Below, piece after piece: positions 1 to 12,200 of a stretch of DNA of 64,000 nt (position 1 is its first letter; each line of letters opens with the position of its first letter). The notes below the pieces were generated by a model. That model saw only the letters and a list, made by a program, of their open reading frames with translations. It searched no databases and was not told the origin of the DNA. The stretch is from positions 35,238,965 to 35,302,964 of the forward strand of contig NC_092628.1 of the NCBI RefSeq assembly GCF_039555335.1. Direction: 5' to 3'. The DNA comes from Amphiura filiformis (Eukaryota > Echinodermata > Ophiuroidea > Amphilepidida > Amphiuridae). A program made the position numbers and the translations under genes.

Positions 1-1284
1 AAAGGAAGAGGACTCAACAAATTCCCTTTTGAGGACACTCATATTGCCGCCATTAGCGTGATTTGGTAGCATAACTGGAAATTTATAGCGATAAATCTTT
101 GCGAACAAACAAATTTTAACCGGTTGTTGTGACCTTGGTTGATAAAGCGCACTTTTAACGTTCATTTAGACTGGATTCTATAAACATTTGCAACAAGTTT
201 CTGCATTTTCAGATGCAGAGAAGTCAAAACAATACAAATATTGGGCAATTTAATCAAAATATGTTGTATTTTCGACTAAAGGCTAAAAGTTTTACATTTT
301 GTAAGGATAATCATATTTTCCCTGACCCCAAATTTAATTAAAATGTAAAGGTATAAAACAAGTTCAAGTTGTTCCGGTTGTTTCCGAAAAATGGGAACAG
401 ATTCTATGATAAGACAAACGGAAAATCGATTCTATCAAATTGCCTTCATATGAGCCCCAGACCTCCCACATAGGTAAATTTGCCCCTAAATGTTTCAAAT
501 ATATGACTTTCTACTTCCGATTTTGGTAATAAATCCTTCCCACAAGGCATTATTTTTGGCTATGTTATCCCATCTGTCCATAAATGCATTCATATTTCCG
601 GCCCTTTCCTGCTCACAAGGCCGCATTTAGTCCATAAGCAATGGTCGCTTGACTGCAGCCTTAGAATTGAAAATGTCATGTCATAGAAATGTTACGTGAC
701 TGATGACCATCGTGTTGGGATATAATCCTGAGGATTATGATGGCGGTTGAAGTGTATAGAAACGTGAATGTACATGTCAGCAATGTGTTTGAAACTTTGA
801 TGATGGTTAGTTGTGGTTCCTTCTCATCTACTATTTCCATGCATAAAGGGGATGATGTTTGACATTGCATGTAAGTTTGAAGACAATCATTCCACATCCT
901 AAACCAATACTTGGGCAACAGGGTTACGACCCCTTTAATAACCTGGTGGTTGAAATTATGAAATTTCCATATTTTAAGTATGTCATTGAAGCCAATAATG
1001 AAAGTTTTGTTACTTACTCATGGATATGTGCTCAGTCTTTCCGCTGATTTGCGAATCACTGATATTTGTTGTCACCTCACTAATTACTTCACCAATCAAA
1101 AACCCCTCCTGTAATCAAAATATTCAACAACAATTTATTATTCAATCACCATTCGTCTCATACTGCCGCATACTGCAGCATACTTGCATGCATTAAGTGG
1201 TTGATTTACAGCCGAGGCGATAAAACACATTACAATTCTGGGTTCCGTTTGGACAATAAGAAACGAGTCGAACAATATGCTTGG
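1..1284. other. Intergenic, no gene recognised
   Basis: AT-rich sequence with only short, composition-typical open frames on both strands. I see no conserved protein motif, splice-flanked exon or RNA gene here. Confidence 0.5.
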
Positions 1285-1452
1285 AGCTTGTCACCAGACG
1301 GTTTGTTTAGTGATGAACAAGTCAAGAAGCACAAAACTGGCTGGAACCGAGACTACTAAATTCCTTTACGCAAGTAATCTTGCTTCAAGTTAGTCTCGGT
1401 CCCAGCCAATTTGTGCTTCTTCGTCACTAAACAAACCGTCTGGCGACAACCT
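1285..1452. repeat. Foldback MITE-like hairpin
   Basis: Two arms of about 65-70 bases are near-perfect inverted copies. The left arm begins near 1287 (GCTTGTCACCAGACGG) and the right arm ends near 1450 (CCGTCTGGCGACAAC). They are separated by about 30 bases. There is no coding capacity. This looks like a non-autonomous foldback element; its superfamily cannot be named because no clear target duplication was found. Confidence 0.65.
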
Positions 1453-1667
1453 CATACAACCTCATAGTACACGTCTTTTCTGATTGGCTGAAATCACTGT
1501 TTTTTAGACCCTAAATGCATCACACGCGTAACTTGCCTTGCCTAAAAAAACACATCTTTTTACTTGTTTTGTTGGTCACGCATGCGTACCAACCATGTGA
1601 GTGGGCCCCGGGCCCGGGGTAGGTACGGCAAGGATATTTTTGCTAGAATCGGTGACAAGAGTCACAG

Positions 1668-2512
1668 GGAATAGCCACCGAAGGTTGACTCAGTTAATCT
1701 TCAACAAAATCCAGGCATTACTAATATTTCAACCAATCAATTCAACTAATATTTCAACTAATAATTCAACTAATATTTCAACCATTCTTTTGTCTAAAAG
1801 TAATTTTGATAGTTTAATTACTTCATCTCTAAAGTCAGTATTTGATAAATTGTGGTTATTTTCAATCAATAATAATCTATCCAAATTACGAACTTATTGT
1901 AAATTCAACTATAGCTTCACCATGGAACATTACGCTATTTTACTTAATCGTTCTAAGAGATCCGTCTTCTGTAGATTACGTATTAGTGCTCATTTATTAA
2001 GGATTGAGAGAGGCGTTATTCTTCACCAAAAATCCCACCAGAGGATAGACTTTGTGTGTATTGTGACCTTAAGGAAGTTGAAGATGAATTCCATTTTATT
2101 ATACGTTGCCCTTTTTATACCAATTTACGAGATAACATGTATAAATATTTAGATGATGCCTTTAATTTTCTAATTTTACCAGACTTAGATAAATTCAAAT
2201 TAATAATGAGTGCTAATGATCATGAAACTGTTCATGTAGTAGCTAATGTTATTGCATCAGCATTTAATAAGCGTACGTTAAGCACCAGTAGGACTAACTA
2301 ATTGCATTGTTTAGTCAATCTAGCAGTCAAGTTAATATATTTGTAGCATAAATTACTTTATAATTAATAGTTTAACTATTATTTTGTATAAGTTATTTTA
2401 AGGTGTTTCATGTTTGTATTTATGTATATAGTGTTTCTAGTTTGTTTTTTTTGATTATACCTTTTGTGAGGTGAATGTCAATAAAGAATCTATCTAATCT
2501 ATCTATTAATTT
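1668..2512 (+). mobile_element. 3' end of a non-LTR retrotransposon (degenerate)
   Basis: The translated remains match the C-terminal region after the reverse transcriptase of non-LTR elements. A segment resembling FCRLRISAHLLRIERG lies near 1965-2013. A zinc-knuckle-like block (CVYCDLKEVEDEFHFIIRC) follows at 2053-2112 in another frame, so at least one frameshift lies near 2010-2030. The stop is at 2299-2301. It is followed by an AT-rich 3' UTR, an AATAAAG signal near 2480 and an ATCTATCT-type tail, typical of target-primed retrotransposition. The fragment is 5'-truncated: no endonuclease or catalytic RT motif is present. Clade is uncertain. Confidence 0.7.
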
Positions 2513-2571
2513 TAAAAGGATATAAAACAAAAATTTACTGCTCTTAATTCGGGATCTGGTGGAATCTATCG

Positions 2572-2983
2572 CAGGGGTGTGATTCAAATCATGTGAAATA
2601 TCCAGAAAATAGTAACAAATCCAGAAAAACAGGCAAAAATGTGACCATCCACCAGGAAGTGGTAGTAAAGTCGGCTCTAGATCAGTTTCTGTTTATTGCA
2701 GATTTTGAAAGAATTCACTTTCAGCTTTAAAATGACACCTCAACCAGCTTCATCTGACATCTGGAAGTGAAGTTATGGTTCATCAAAGGTAAAATTCCAA
2801 ATATATTTTATCAAGAAATCCATACTTTTTTTGATAGTATCTCGAAATGGAAAATGTCGACAAGTTTGTGGTGGATGGGCACAAATACCCTAAAATGGGC
2901 TGAAGTGAAAATCAGTAAAATTGCGTAAATTTTGGCCACAAGAAATCCAGAAAACCTGGAAAATCCAGACAAATCAGACCCCT
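2572..2983. mobile_element. hAT-like non-autonomous element
   Basis: The terminal inverted repeats read CAGGGGTGTGATT on the left and AATCAGACCCCTG on the right, resembling hAT termini (CAGGG start). There is no coding content. The flanking eight bases do not match well, so the target duplication has decayed or the boundaries are slightly off. Confidence 0.45.
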
Positions 2984-3139
2984 GCTAATTGGACCCTCGC
3001 CTGGAGACTGTGAGCCTATTACTCACTGGCGGTCTCGGGAAAATAGTAGTTTTTTATCTCAGGCATACAGGCATTGTACAGTACTAAAAACAACAGGTAA
3101 ATTACAGGGAGTTCCAACAGGTGCTGTGTATGTGTTTAA

Positions 3140-3470
3140 TGTGCATTCACATACACACTTAGCCGACGGTACGAAGAAATCGTTGCTCCAAAAATGATTG
3201 CAAATTACACATTTGTAATCATTTTTCACCACAAAATATGATATGAAAACACAGGTGAGCAATGTATGAATATACATGTACATGTATGGATAGGTGAAAA
3301 AGGTTGTTAATTATTGTCAATATTAATACTTTGCAACATTTATAATGAAAACAATTAACACTGAAGACACCCTATGGCACCTTCTACAACTTGAGAACAA
3401 GTCCTCAAACGTTCGAAATTTGTAGTTACTTTAGCTACAACTGGGTAAATTAAGTATTTCTTGGCAAAAA
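3140..3470. repeat. Dispersed repeat, second copy at 60236-61290
   Basis: Two blocks (3140-3250 and 3330-3420) are nearly identical to blocks at 60236-60370 and 61140-61265, in the same order and orientation. The spacing is about 80 bases here and about 770 bases in the other copy. An open frame on the - strand (3615-3355) crosses the second block but has no motif I recognise. Confidence 0.6.
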
Positions 3471-4196
3471 CTGGATCATGCGTGTTGAGTCCACGTAGCA
3501 TACTAAGCGTGTACTCAATGTAAGGCACGTGTATGCTTTCTTCCAGTTTCCATCCATCATGCCATGCTTCAGTCATGTCCAGGCCTCGAAATAAGCCAGA
3601 ATTTCTGAGGGCCATTTGGGTCCTCGATCTTCAATGTACTTTGAGGGCCCTCACAAATTTTTTGGACCCGAATTTGGGCCACTGGTTTTAACCTAGATGA
3701 ACCCCACAAATGGGTTTCTACACATTTTACACTGCAGGAGACACCATTTCTGAGGGTAAAATTACATTCAAATGGATTAAAAAATAAGGTTGTTTTGAGA
3801 AAACAAGCCTAGATAGCAGTATTGAAGACTATATATTACATGTAATATTCTTCAAGGCTTGTTTTCTCAAAATTATACCATAAAATATGCAAATTAGGTA
3901 CCTAAGCCCAGGCAATTTGAGCAGAATTAGCACCCCAAAAGGCCATTTTTAACATATTAAAAACCAGTTTTAGACTTTTTTGAAAAAATGCTTCCTTCAT
4001 CCCAAAAAAGTGGTTTTAAATGTTCAGTTTCCTATACTTTTGTACATGAGAGACATTTTCCAAAGTATTTTTTTGGCCTAATAACATGGCCTACATGGCT
4101 GAAATGGATATATATATATATATAATGCGTATATATAAAACGATGATTCATCAAATTTTGACCCCCACCCCTATTTTTTTGTTAAATTTTCAAAAA

Positions 4197-4925
4197 ATAT
4201 TTTTGGCCAAAAAAGCAAGTTATATGCCCTAAATTACTTGTTATTTAATGTTGGAAACCATAGAAATACTGCTACTTAAAAAAATTGCCAATTTATGTTT
4301 ACAAAGTTGGATAAAGTTGTACATTTTAATTACCGGTACTTTTACTTCTACTGAACAGCTAGCAATGTATACTGTACTAATTCAATGTGTTCCTGACTGT
4401 TCAATAGAAGCAAAAGTAATCAAAATGTACAACTTTATCCAACTTTGTATTTATAAAATTGGCTTTTTTTTTTGAAGTAGCAGTATTTCTATGGTTTCCA
4501 ACCTTGAATAACAAGTAATTTAGGGCATTTAAGGAGGTAGGCCTACTACACCCCTGCCCAATTTTGTGCCTATTTTTGCATTTATCTCAAAAATGATAGC
4601 GCATTAGTGACAAGTAAGATATGTAGGCCTATATTATAGGGGCAAGGACTACAACTACTGCACTGGAAATGTTATTTCAGCACAGACAACAGTTGTGGAG
4701 TTACAGTCAAAAATGAGGGAAAACCAATATTTTATCAATAAATCAATAACTACTTGCCTTGAGTTGCTGAATTTTCAGTGCAGTAGTTGTAGTCTTTGCC
4801 CCTATAATATACATATCTTACCTGTCACCAATGCGCTATAATTTTTGAGAAAAATGCAAAAGTAGGCACAAATTTGGCCAGGGGTGTAGTACCACCTTAA
4901 CTTGCTTTTTTGGCCAAAATTTTTT
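4197..4925. mobile_element. Palindromic MITE containing a nested TTAA MITE
   Basis: The outer element has arms from about 4197-4290 and 4470-4528, resuming at 4901-4924. GGCCAAAAAAGCAAG on the left is matched by CTTGCTTTTTTGGCC on the right. An inner palindrome (4232-4520) has arms around a short spacer. The right arm is interrupted by another MITE (4533-4896), which therefore inserted later. Confidence 0.65.
4533..4896. mobile_element. TTAA-flanked MITE, family A (full copy)
   Basis: About 364 bases, flanked by TTAA on both sides (4529-4532 and 4897-4900). The inverted ends are of the type GGGGGTACTACACCC, diverged here on the left by a GGCCTA insertion. Other copies lie at 45826-46182 and 55849-56195, with partial copies at 21050-21450, 23660-23735 and 47510-47580. 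TTAA targeting suggests piggyBac-type mobilisation, but no transposase is present. Confidence 0.7.
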
Positions 4926-6179
4926 TTTTTTAATCAGATTTTTTTTTTTAGAAAATCTGATTTTTTTTTTTTAGAAAATCTTTTTTTTTTTGGAAAAATA
5001 CAAAAAAAATCGGAATTCGATTTAAATCAGAAGATTGGCATCTCTGATCATGCTTGTGCTTGAAATCGACATCCTGTCTAAAGTACGAAAGAAAATAACC
5101 CAAAATGTCTTACAATTAATTCAAAATGTAGTGAAAAAAGATTTATAACAAAATCATTTTCAAGGCCTAAAAACGATGTTTTAGCCTCTTCAAGGGTTCA
5201 TACCACTAAATCCGCATGTGAAGCGGTTTCCGGTAAAAGTTTATCACGACTATTATAGTCCCAACTTTGCATAAAAAATGTGCAAAATCATCGGTACAAT
5301 ATTAACAATTTTAGTGTTGCAAATCGTGTTTTGCTAGAACTTGTGAATGTGATCTCTACTAATTTGAACAGAAAACGCGAAAATTTGAGTGATATTTACG
5401 ATGATGAGCGCATGAACACACGAGGTCAAAACACGGTTAGCAGTCGGACGTAAACACGGGAAAATCGGGTCTTTTTATATAGCGCTATTTTTCTCAAAAA
5501 GTAGACCTATATACCGGTATGGTGTCATTTTCAGATATGTTATGCAAAATTTTGTTCTGATTAAGATGATATCAAATATATATCAAAGTAAGATGTAACT
5601 CGACTTATAGCCTAAAACGTGACCCCTATTTTGCACGTAAAGTCTATGGAAAGCTATTTTGTGGCATGTACCCTTGAGTCATTGAATGCTGCTGTTGAAT
5701 TCAACAACATGATTGAAAGTAACATATCAATCATGATTAATGATGAATGCATGAGTCGAATCGGAAGCTCGAAGCCCGGCCCTGAAGAATATCAATACCT
5801 TCTATAACTGAGTAGTTTCAAATCGCTCGAATATTGGCAAGTGTATAGTTTATATTCATAGCTTTTAAATACCATTTATAATTACCTGATCTCCTTTACT
5901 ACTAGCCTGATCGAGATAAACAGCGCTCCACACACTGCCCGATGCACAGATAGTCGCCATTGCAAATTGTGTTGTCTCTACTACAGTATTATAAATACAT
6001 TTTCTTTGGATAGAGCCTATGGGCGGAGTGAGGATAAAACAGTTTGTATAAGAGTTTTATATTTTACCAGATGCAAAAATCTGATTCCGTCCGCAACTTA
6101 TGGTTTAAAACCATAATGCTATTTAGTATGACAGGGGCATTTTTGGGCATTTTTACTGCACAGATTCTAAGGGGGATAT
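4926..6179. other. Intergenic, no gene recognised
   Basis: T-rich low-complexity sequence (4917-5010) is followed by unique sequence. The stretch 5520-5650 is a diverged duplicate of 12385-12495; both contain ACGTGACCCCTATTTTG. The repeat family is unknown. Confidence 0.4.
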
Positions 6180-6201
6180 CATTCTAAGGGAGTGTTCATA
6201 A

Positions 6202-7381
6202 ATACTTTGGTAGGGGGGGTTGGAAAATATGTAGGGGGTCATAAAATTTTAGGAGTTCTGAAGAGGGGGGGTTAAAAAAGTTTTGGGCGTATGAACAGGG
6301 GGGGTTAAAAAGTTTTTGGGCACGTAGAAGGGGGGGGGGGTGAAAAAACTTTAGCAACATTAGTCCTGAAGCAAAAAATATAAAATAGCCTGAATTTTTT
6401 TTTTGCGCGCTACGCCCGCAAATGTTCCCCTAAAACCAGAACAAAAGTTCATTCCAGATAAGGGCATTTGATCAGGTCCTTTATGTATTTTGAAAAGTCA
6501 TTCAATATAGGCCTAAGTATGAAGTGTTAAAAATTGTCTTGTTGTCTATAGCTCTGTCTATAACTTAATTTTGAGGTTTGTGTCAGTTCCTTCTGATCTG
6601 CTCTTTTAATCACCAAAAGACTGCAATAACAGCTAATAACTTTGTTCTTCTTTAGTGTTGACAATTTTTACAATAATGTTTCATGCAGTACAGATTATTA
6701 ATTTATTATCAACTAAATCATGTTGCTTTACAATATAGGCGGAGGAATCTTGGAGAACCGGGGTACACGTTTCCACCCCCTAATTTTTCCATGGGGGACA
6801 TCCCCCTAAAGATCCTAGTAGGAGAAGAAAAAAAACAATATCTGCCATATGCAACTTTTTTAGCACATCGAAAAGCACCGTGTTTTGGGCCCAAATAGGG
6901 TAAAATTGCACAATTTTGCGCTTCGCGATCACACGAACTGGCCCAGCAAATAGCAAAACACCCCATTTCGGCAGTAGCGTAGCCAGGGGGCAAGGGGGGA
7001 AAGTGCCCCCATGACAAAGATGAATGAAAAATAAAAGATAAAATCTGGAGGGCAAAGGAAAAGAATAGTGGCAAGGAACCCCTTTTCCACCCAAATTCAC
7101 CCTGATCATGGGCCAAAATAGTGTAAAATACAAAACGTTTGCGTGCTGTATGCGCACATTGTCACAATAAAGGCATTTTCATCCCCATCATGGGCGAAAA
7201 TAGTGTACAAAAGAGGGGGGGGGGGTCAAAATAGTTTTGAACCTAATATGGGGGGGGGGTCAAAAAAGTTTTAGGTCCATTAAGAGGGGGGGTCAAAAAA
7301 GTTTTGGGTTCGCGAAGAGGGGGGGTTAAAAAAATTTCGACATGAATTTTTTTTCCAGCCCCCCCCCCACCAAAGTATTTA
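6202..7381. mobile_element. 1.2-kb G-rich element with inverted ends
   Basis: The left end (AGGGAGTGTTCATAAATAC) is inverted at the right end (GTATTTATGAACACTCCCT). Outside both ends lies the direct repeat AAGGGGGATATCATT, which could be a long target duplication or a flanking repeat. The interior is made of degenerate units of poly-G followed by TTAAAAAAGTTTTGGG. The core around 6890-6960 resembles the hAT MITE at 63042-63382. Open frames on the - strand here arise from repeats. Confidence 0.5.
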
Positions 7382-7835
7382 TGAACACTCCCTAAGGGGG
7401 ATATCATTTAATAAGCAGAGATGTTTTTCGAGGTTACGGCAAAACTGCTTCTCACAGAGAGTGTGTAATGTGTGGAACAAACTCCCAGCAGCTGTTGTTC
7501 ATGCCCAATCCACCAACATCTTCAAGAATGGTATTGATGAGTTTCTCACCAAACATATTGACATGTTTAGCTTCTCCGGGTTTTCAGCACAGGACCAAAT
7601 TATGTGGACATCCAGATAAATCCTGCTCTCACATCACATATCCCTCCTTCCATTGCATTCAGTACTAGCCTATTGCATTAAGTTATGTGTGAATATGGAT
7701 GGGCGTTATAATAGTGCTCAGCACTATGTCGAGTCGTGTGATTTCGGTGTTAAAAGCAAACTTTCACTTGATTTTGTCTCTTGTGGGGGTAAATAATGGG
7801 GAAAAAGATGTTTTCATTTTTTTATTTCGTGGGAA

Positions 7836-8480
7836 GTGGTAAAATCCAAGATGGCCGCCAAAATCCTATAAAACTGACTGACATATGCAAAAAAAGCTAT
7901 ATATCACTCTCAAAATATGCTAAAAATGTAAATTTCAAACACTGGAACTATGTAGGCTTGTGTCAGACACTCAAAAAAAGATTTAATATTTCGGGGTAAG
8001 TGGTAAAATCCAAGATGGCCGCCAAAATTCTATAAAACTGACTGACGTATGCAAAAAAAGCTATATATCGCTCTCAAAATATGCTAAAAATGTAAATTTC
8101 AAACACTGGAACTATGTAGCCTTGTGTCAGACACTCAAAGAAAGATTCGGGGTAAGTGGTAAAATCCAAGATGGCCGCCAAAATCCTATAAAACTGACTG
8201 ACACATGCAAAAAAAAAGCTATATATCGCTCTCAAAATATGCTAAAAACGTAAATTTCAAACACTGGAACGACTAGCCTTGTGTCAGACACTCAAAGAAA
8301 GATTTAATATTTCAGGGTAAGTGGTAAAATCCAAGATGGCCACCAAAATCTTGTAAAACTGACTGACACTTGCAAAAAAAGCCATATACCTCTCTCAAAG
8401 TATGCTCAAAATCTAAATTTCAAACACTGGAACTAGCATTGTGTCATGCACTCAAAGATAACTTTAATATTCTAGAATTA
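7836..8480. repeat. Tandem repeat, ~162-bp unit, 4 copies
   Basis: Four units start near 7836, 7998, 8157 and 8320. Each begins GTGGTAAAATCCAAGATGGC and ends near AAAGATTTAATATTTC. The first three are about 95% alike and the fourth is more diverged. Each carries CCAAGATGGCCGCCA, or a one-base variant, which contains a YY1-type core (CCATCTT on the reverse strand). Confidence 0.85.
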
Positions 8481-9114
8481 TGATTATTATTCAATATGGC
8501 GACCAATATGGCTGCTTATATACCGGTACTGCTTAAATGTATATAAATGCATGAGTTTGTTTTTATGATCACGTTTCCAAGTGATTATGTCTTTAAACCA
8601 AAAGCACAATGTTTTACATGACCAGACCCCTTGCCAGGTCCAAGATGGACGACATATCAGATACAGTACCTACTCATGGCACTAGTGCATGGTTATACAC
8701 CACTAATAGGCCTGGGCGACTGGGCGATGCATGGAAATGATGAACTATTTGTTTGCGTGGCATCTGAAAAGACTGTTTAAAATCACTGTAATTGACCAAG
8801 TTATATTGCCAAAAAAGTACATTTTGGGTTTTGATGCTTCGAAATGGTATATTTTTCTCATTATATGACACCTTTTAGCATATATTCGCCCTATCTAATT
8901 AATTGCATCTTTCAGCTTCGAGGGCGCAATGCCATTTTGTTTGTGGTACAAGAAAAGTCTCATTTCAACCTATGTTGAGTTTTTGATCATTTTGATCATT
9001 AAATCATCTAGTTTCACCTGATATTGGTGGCGTTTAACTATATTAAAGCAGGTGAGAGTTCTAAATTTGAGAAAATTTCACCCAAAATCAGCCATTTTGC
9101 CATTGACAACAGTG

Positions 9115-10310
9115 TAATGGGTTTAGGGGTTTAGACTGCGTTATCCTAGATTCACGTCCCTTATCGGGGGTTAGAGCACCTTATTTGGGGTTTAGACTGC
9201 ATTATCCTAGATCCACGTTCCTGATCTGGGGTTAGGGCACATTATCTGGGGTTTAGACTGCATTATCCTAGATTCAGGTCCCTTATCTGGGGTTAGGGCA
9301 CCTTATCTTGGTTTAGATGCCTTATCTGGGATTTAGACTGCCTTATATGGGGTTTGTGTTTCTTATCTAGGGTTAAGGTGTCGTATTTGGTTTTTTTATA
9401 CTGCCTTATCTGGAGCTTACGTCCCTTATCTGGGGTTTAGATGCCATATCTGGGGTCTAGACTGTGTTATCCCCAGTTAACATCCCTTATCAGTGGTTAA
9501 GGCAGCTTATTTGGGGTTTAGACTGGATTATCCTATATTTACATCTCTTATCTGGGGTTAAGGTGCCTTATCTGGAGTTTAGACTGCCTTATCTGGGGTT
9601 TACGTCCCTTATTAGGGGTTAAGGCGCCTTATCTGGATTTAGATGCCTAAAGAATGGATCTGGGATTTAGACTGCCTTATGTATAATGGTTTACATCCCT
9701 TTTTGGGGGTTTTACATCCCTTATGGTTTACATCCCTTATTAGGAGCCTTATGGGGTTTAAATGCCTTATCTGGGATTTAGACTATCTTATCCTAGGTTT
9801 ACGTCCCTCATCTGAAGTTAAGGCGCCTTATCTGGGATTTAGATGCCTTATGTGGGATTTAGATGCCTTATCTGGTGTTTACGTTCCTTATCTGGTGTCA
9901 AGGTGCCTTATCTGGGGTTTAAACTGCCTTATCTGGGGTTTACGTCTCTTATCTGGGGTTTACGTCTCTTATCTGGGGTTAAGGTGCCCTATCTGGGGTT
10001 TAGGTGCCTTATCTGGGGTTTACGACCCTTATCGGGAGTTAACGATCCTTATCTAGAGTTAAGGCACCTTACGTGGGGTTTAGATGCCTTATCTGTGGTT
10101 TATGTTCCTTATTTAGGGTTAAGGCACCTTATTTGGGGTTTGGACTGCTTTATCTGGAATCTATGTCCCTTAATCTGGGGTTACGGCGCCTTATCTGGGG
10201 TTTAGATACCTTATCTGGGGTTTAGACTGTGTTATGCTAAGGTTAAGGTATCTTAGCCCCAGGTAAGGATCGTAAAGCCCGGATAGGGCTGTATAAACCA
10301 CTGATAAGAT
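9115..10310. repeat. Minisatellite, ~20-bp unit
   Basis: About 1.2 kb of degenerate units close to CCTTATCTGGGGTTTAGAC, with variants GTTTACGTC and GTTAAGGCG in the second half. Unit number is around 55-60. The open frames at 9643-10056 and 9843-10205 translate the repeat and are not genes. Confidence 0.85.
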
Positions 10311-10319
10311 AAGATAAAG

Positions 10320-10880
10320 GCTAAATTCTACATTTTAGTGGTGGTTATTTTTAAATTTTGGCGGCCATCTTGGGATTTAAGGTCCTGTGCTGTTTTAGAT
10401 TATACCAATAGATTTCTAGACCCTGTAAACATGGGTATAGACACCAGCATCATACTTCTAGGACTTTCTGCACCCGAGATATAGCCAAATTAATTTTCAC
10501 TGGCGGCCATTTTGAAATTTTGGCAGCCATCTTGGAATGATAGGTCAAAGGCAGTTGTAAATGACTCTATTGGATTCCTTGACCCTGAAAACATGGGTAT
10601 AGACATCAGAATCGTGCTGCTGGGTGCTTCTCTGACCAAGTTATGGTGATTTTAAGGGATTTTGGCGGCCATCTTGAAAAACGCCCCCTACCAAGAGTTC
10701 CCCACATTTTTTCGATGGTGCAGACTCCTCTCATTTTATTCAGCGTCCTCAAATCTATAAAGAAACACCTTCAAAACTTCTTGTACTCAACCCTAGAATG
10801 GGACTTCCATTATGTATCCTACTAAAGCGCAATTTATGAGTAAAATATGGCAAATTTTCAATCACGGCGGCCATCTTGGA
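10320..10880. repeat. Diverged tandem units with GGCGGCCATCTT
   Basis: Two diverged copies of a ~155-base unit (about 10384-10540 and 10541-10690) share ACATGGGTATAGACA and a leading GGCGGCCATCTTG. A further GGCGGCCATCTTGG lies at 10863. The motif is the reverse complement of the one in the 162-bp repeat at 7836-8480, so the two arrays may share ancestry. Confidence 0.55.
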
Positions 10881-11099
10881 TTTTAGGCACTAAACGGTCT
10901 TTAAAAAAATGCAAACATGTTTTATTTCAATCTTTACCTTTCAATGTAATGAAATCAATTGAGAAATTGCTTTTAACAAATAAATCGCACGACTTCCCCT
11001 TTGTTCAACATAGTGCTGTGCACTATAAGGCTAAAAAGCCTTCCTTTTGCAGTGCCCAACTCTACAGGTAGGCCTATACAGGTATACAGGTATAGGTAT

Positions 11100-12200
11100 T
11101 TTCTTCGAAAGGGGGTGCCTGAATATGTCGGTGACCGGAGTCAATTTTTATGACCCCCCTTATCGAGGGCTAAATTTTTTTACGACTCCCCCTATCTTGG
11201 TCCAAAATTTTTTATAACCCCCCAAAAATTATTCATTGCCGGAACAAAGGCTAGGCGCGGAGCGCACCAAAACTTTACTTTAGAGCGAAGAAAGTTCGTT
11301 CAAATTTCAAACGTAAGGGAAAGTTCATAGGCCTAAATACGTTGGTGGGGGGGGGGTCAAAAAGTTTTGACTTTCCAAAAAAGTGGAGGGCAAAAGTTTT
11401 TGACGTGGCAAAAGGGCCCGGGGTCTTAGGAAGTTTTGGCACCCATTATATAGGCTGGGTGGAAGTAAAATACAAATTTTTTTTCGCGTTATGCACTCAC
11501 ATTGTCACATTCCCCCCAATATTTTTTTTCCCCAGTTTGCGCCCCCCCACTTTTGAGGAAAAACCACAAATTTACGTAAATTCCCACTTCTCGCTTTACC
11601 CCCCCCCCCCCAATGCCTCCCGAAAAAAATCTGGTGCCGCCACTGGTGGGGGGGGGGGGGGTACAAAAGGTTTTGAGTCCATAAAGAGGGAGGGTGATTC
11701 TAAAAGTCTAAGGGGTGGTGCAATAATTATGTGTACCCCCGGGGTGGTGAATTATAGGGGGGCAAAGATTTTTGGCAGGCCAAAGGGGAGGGCATGCATT
11801 TTTCAGGTCGAAAGGGGGGTTAAGCGATTTTTAGGCAGGTCGAAAGGGGGGCAAGCAATTTTTGGCACAGATATTTTAGGCACTGTTTCTATAATTACGC
11901 CCTAAAAAGGCGTAGAAAAACGTTACGAACACGTTCAAATATGCAAAATTTCCTGCTCGCTGCGCTCGCATTACATGATAAGACAATTTAAGGTTTTAAA
12001 TTCGGGTTCCCCAAAATCTTGCATGTGTAAGGGGGGGGCAAAGATTTTTGGCACGTCGAAAGGGGAGGCAAAGGTTTTTGGCACGTCAAAGGGGGGTAAA
12101 GATTTTTGGCACGGCCAAAGGGGGGGGCAAGCGATTTTTGGCAGACTATTTTGAGAATTCACTACACCTAATTATTGCACCACCTACAGACAGGGGGGGT
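11100..12200. repeat. G-rich degenerate repeat region
   Basis: Multiple units of the type AGGGGGGCAAAGATTTTTGGC and GGGGGGTCAAAAAGTTTTG. They resemble the interior of the element at 6202-7381. The 187-codon open frame (11342-11905) is a by-product of repeat composition. Confidence 0.55.

Noticed and set aside
6718-7157. Two overlapping ~130-codon - strand frames
   Set aside because: They lie in the G-rich repeat element. Amino-acid composition follows the repeat and no motif is seen.
9643-10205. Open frames with a repeating YLGF/LIWGLR-type peptide
   Set aside because: They are direct translations of the 20-bp minisatellite with no start context or splice structure.
9115-10310. Interstitial telomere-like repeat because of GGGGTTTAG words
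   Set aside because: The period is about 20 bases and the unit is not TTAGGG or a known telomeric variant.
11342-11905. 187-codon open frame
   Set aside because: It runs through poly-G repeat units and contains low-complexity residues only. No domain is recognisable.
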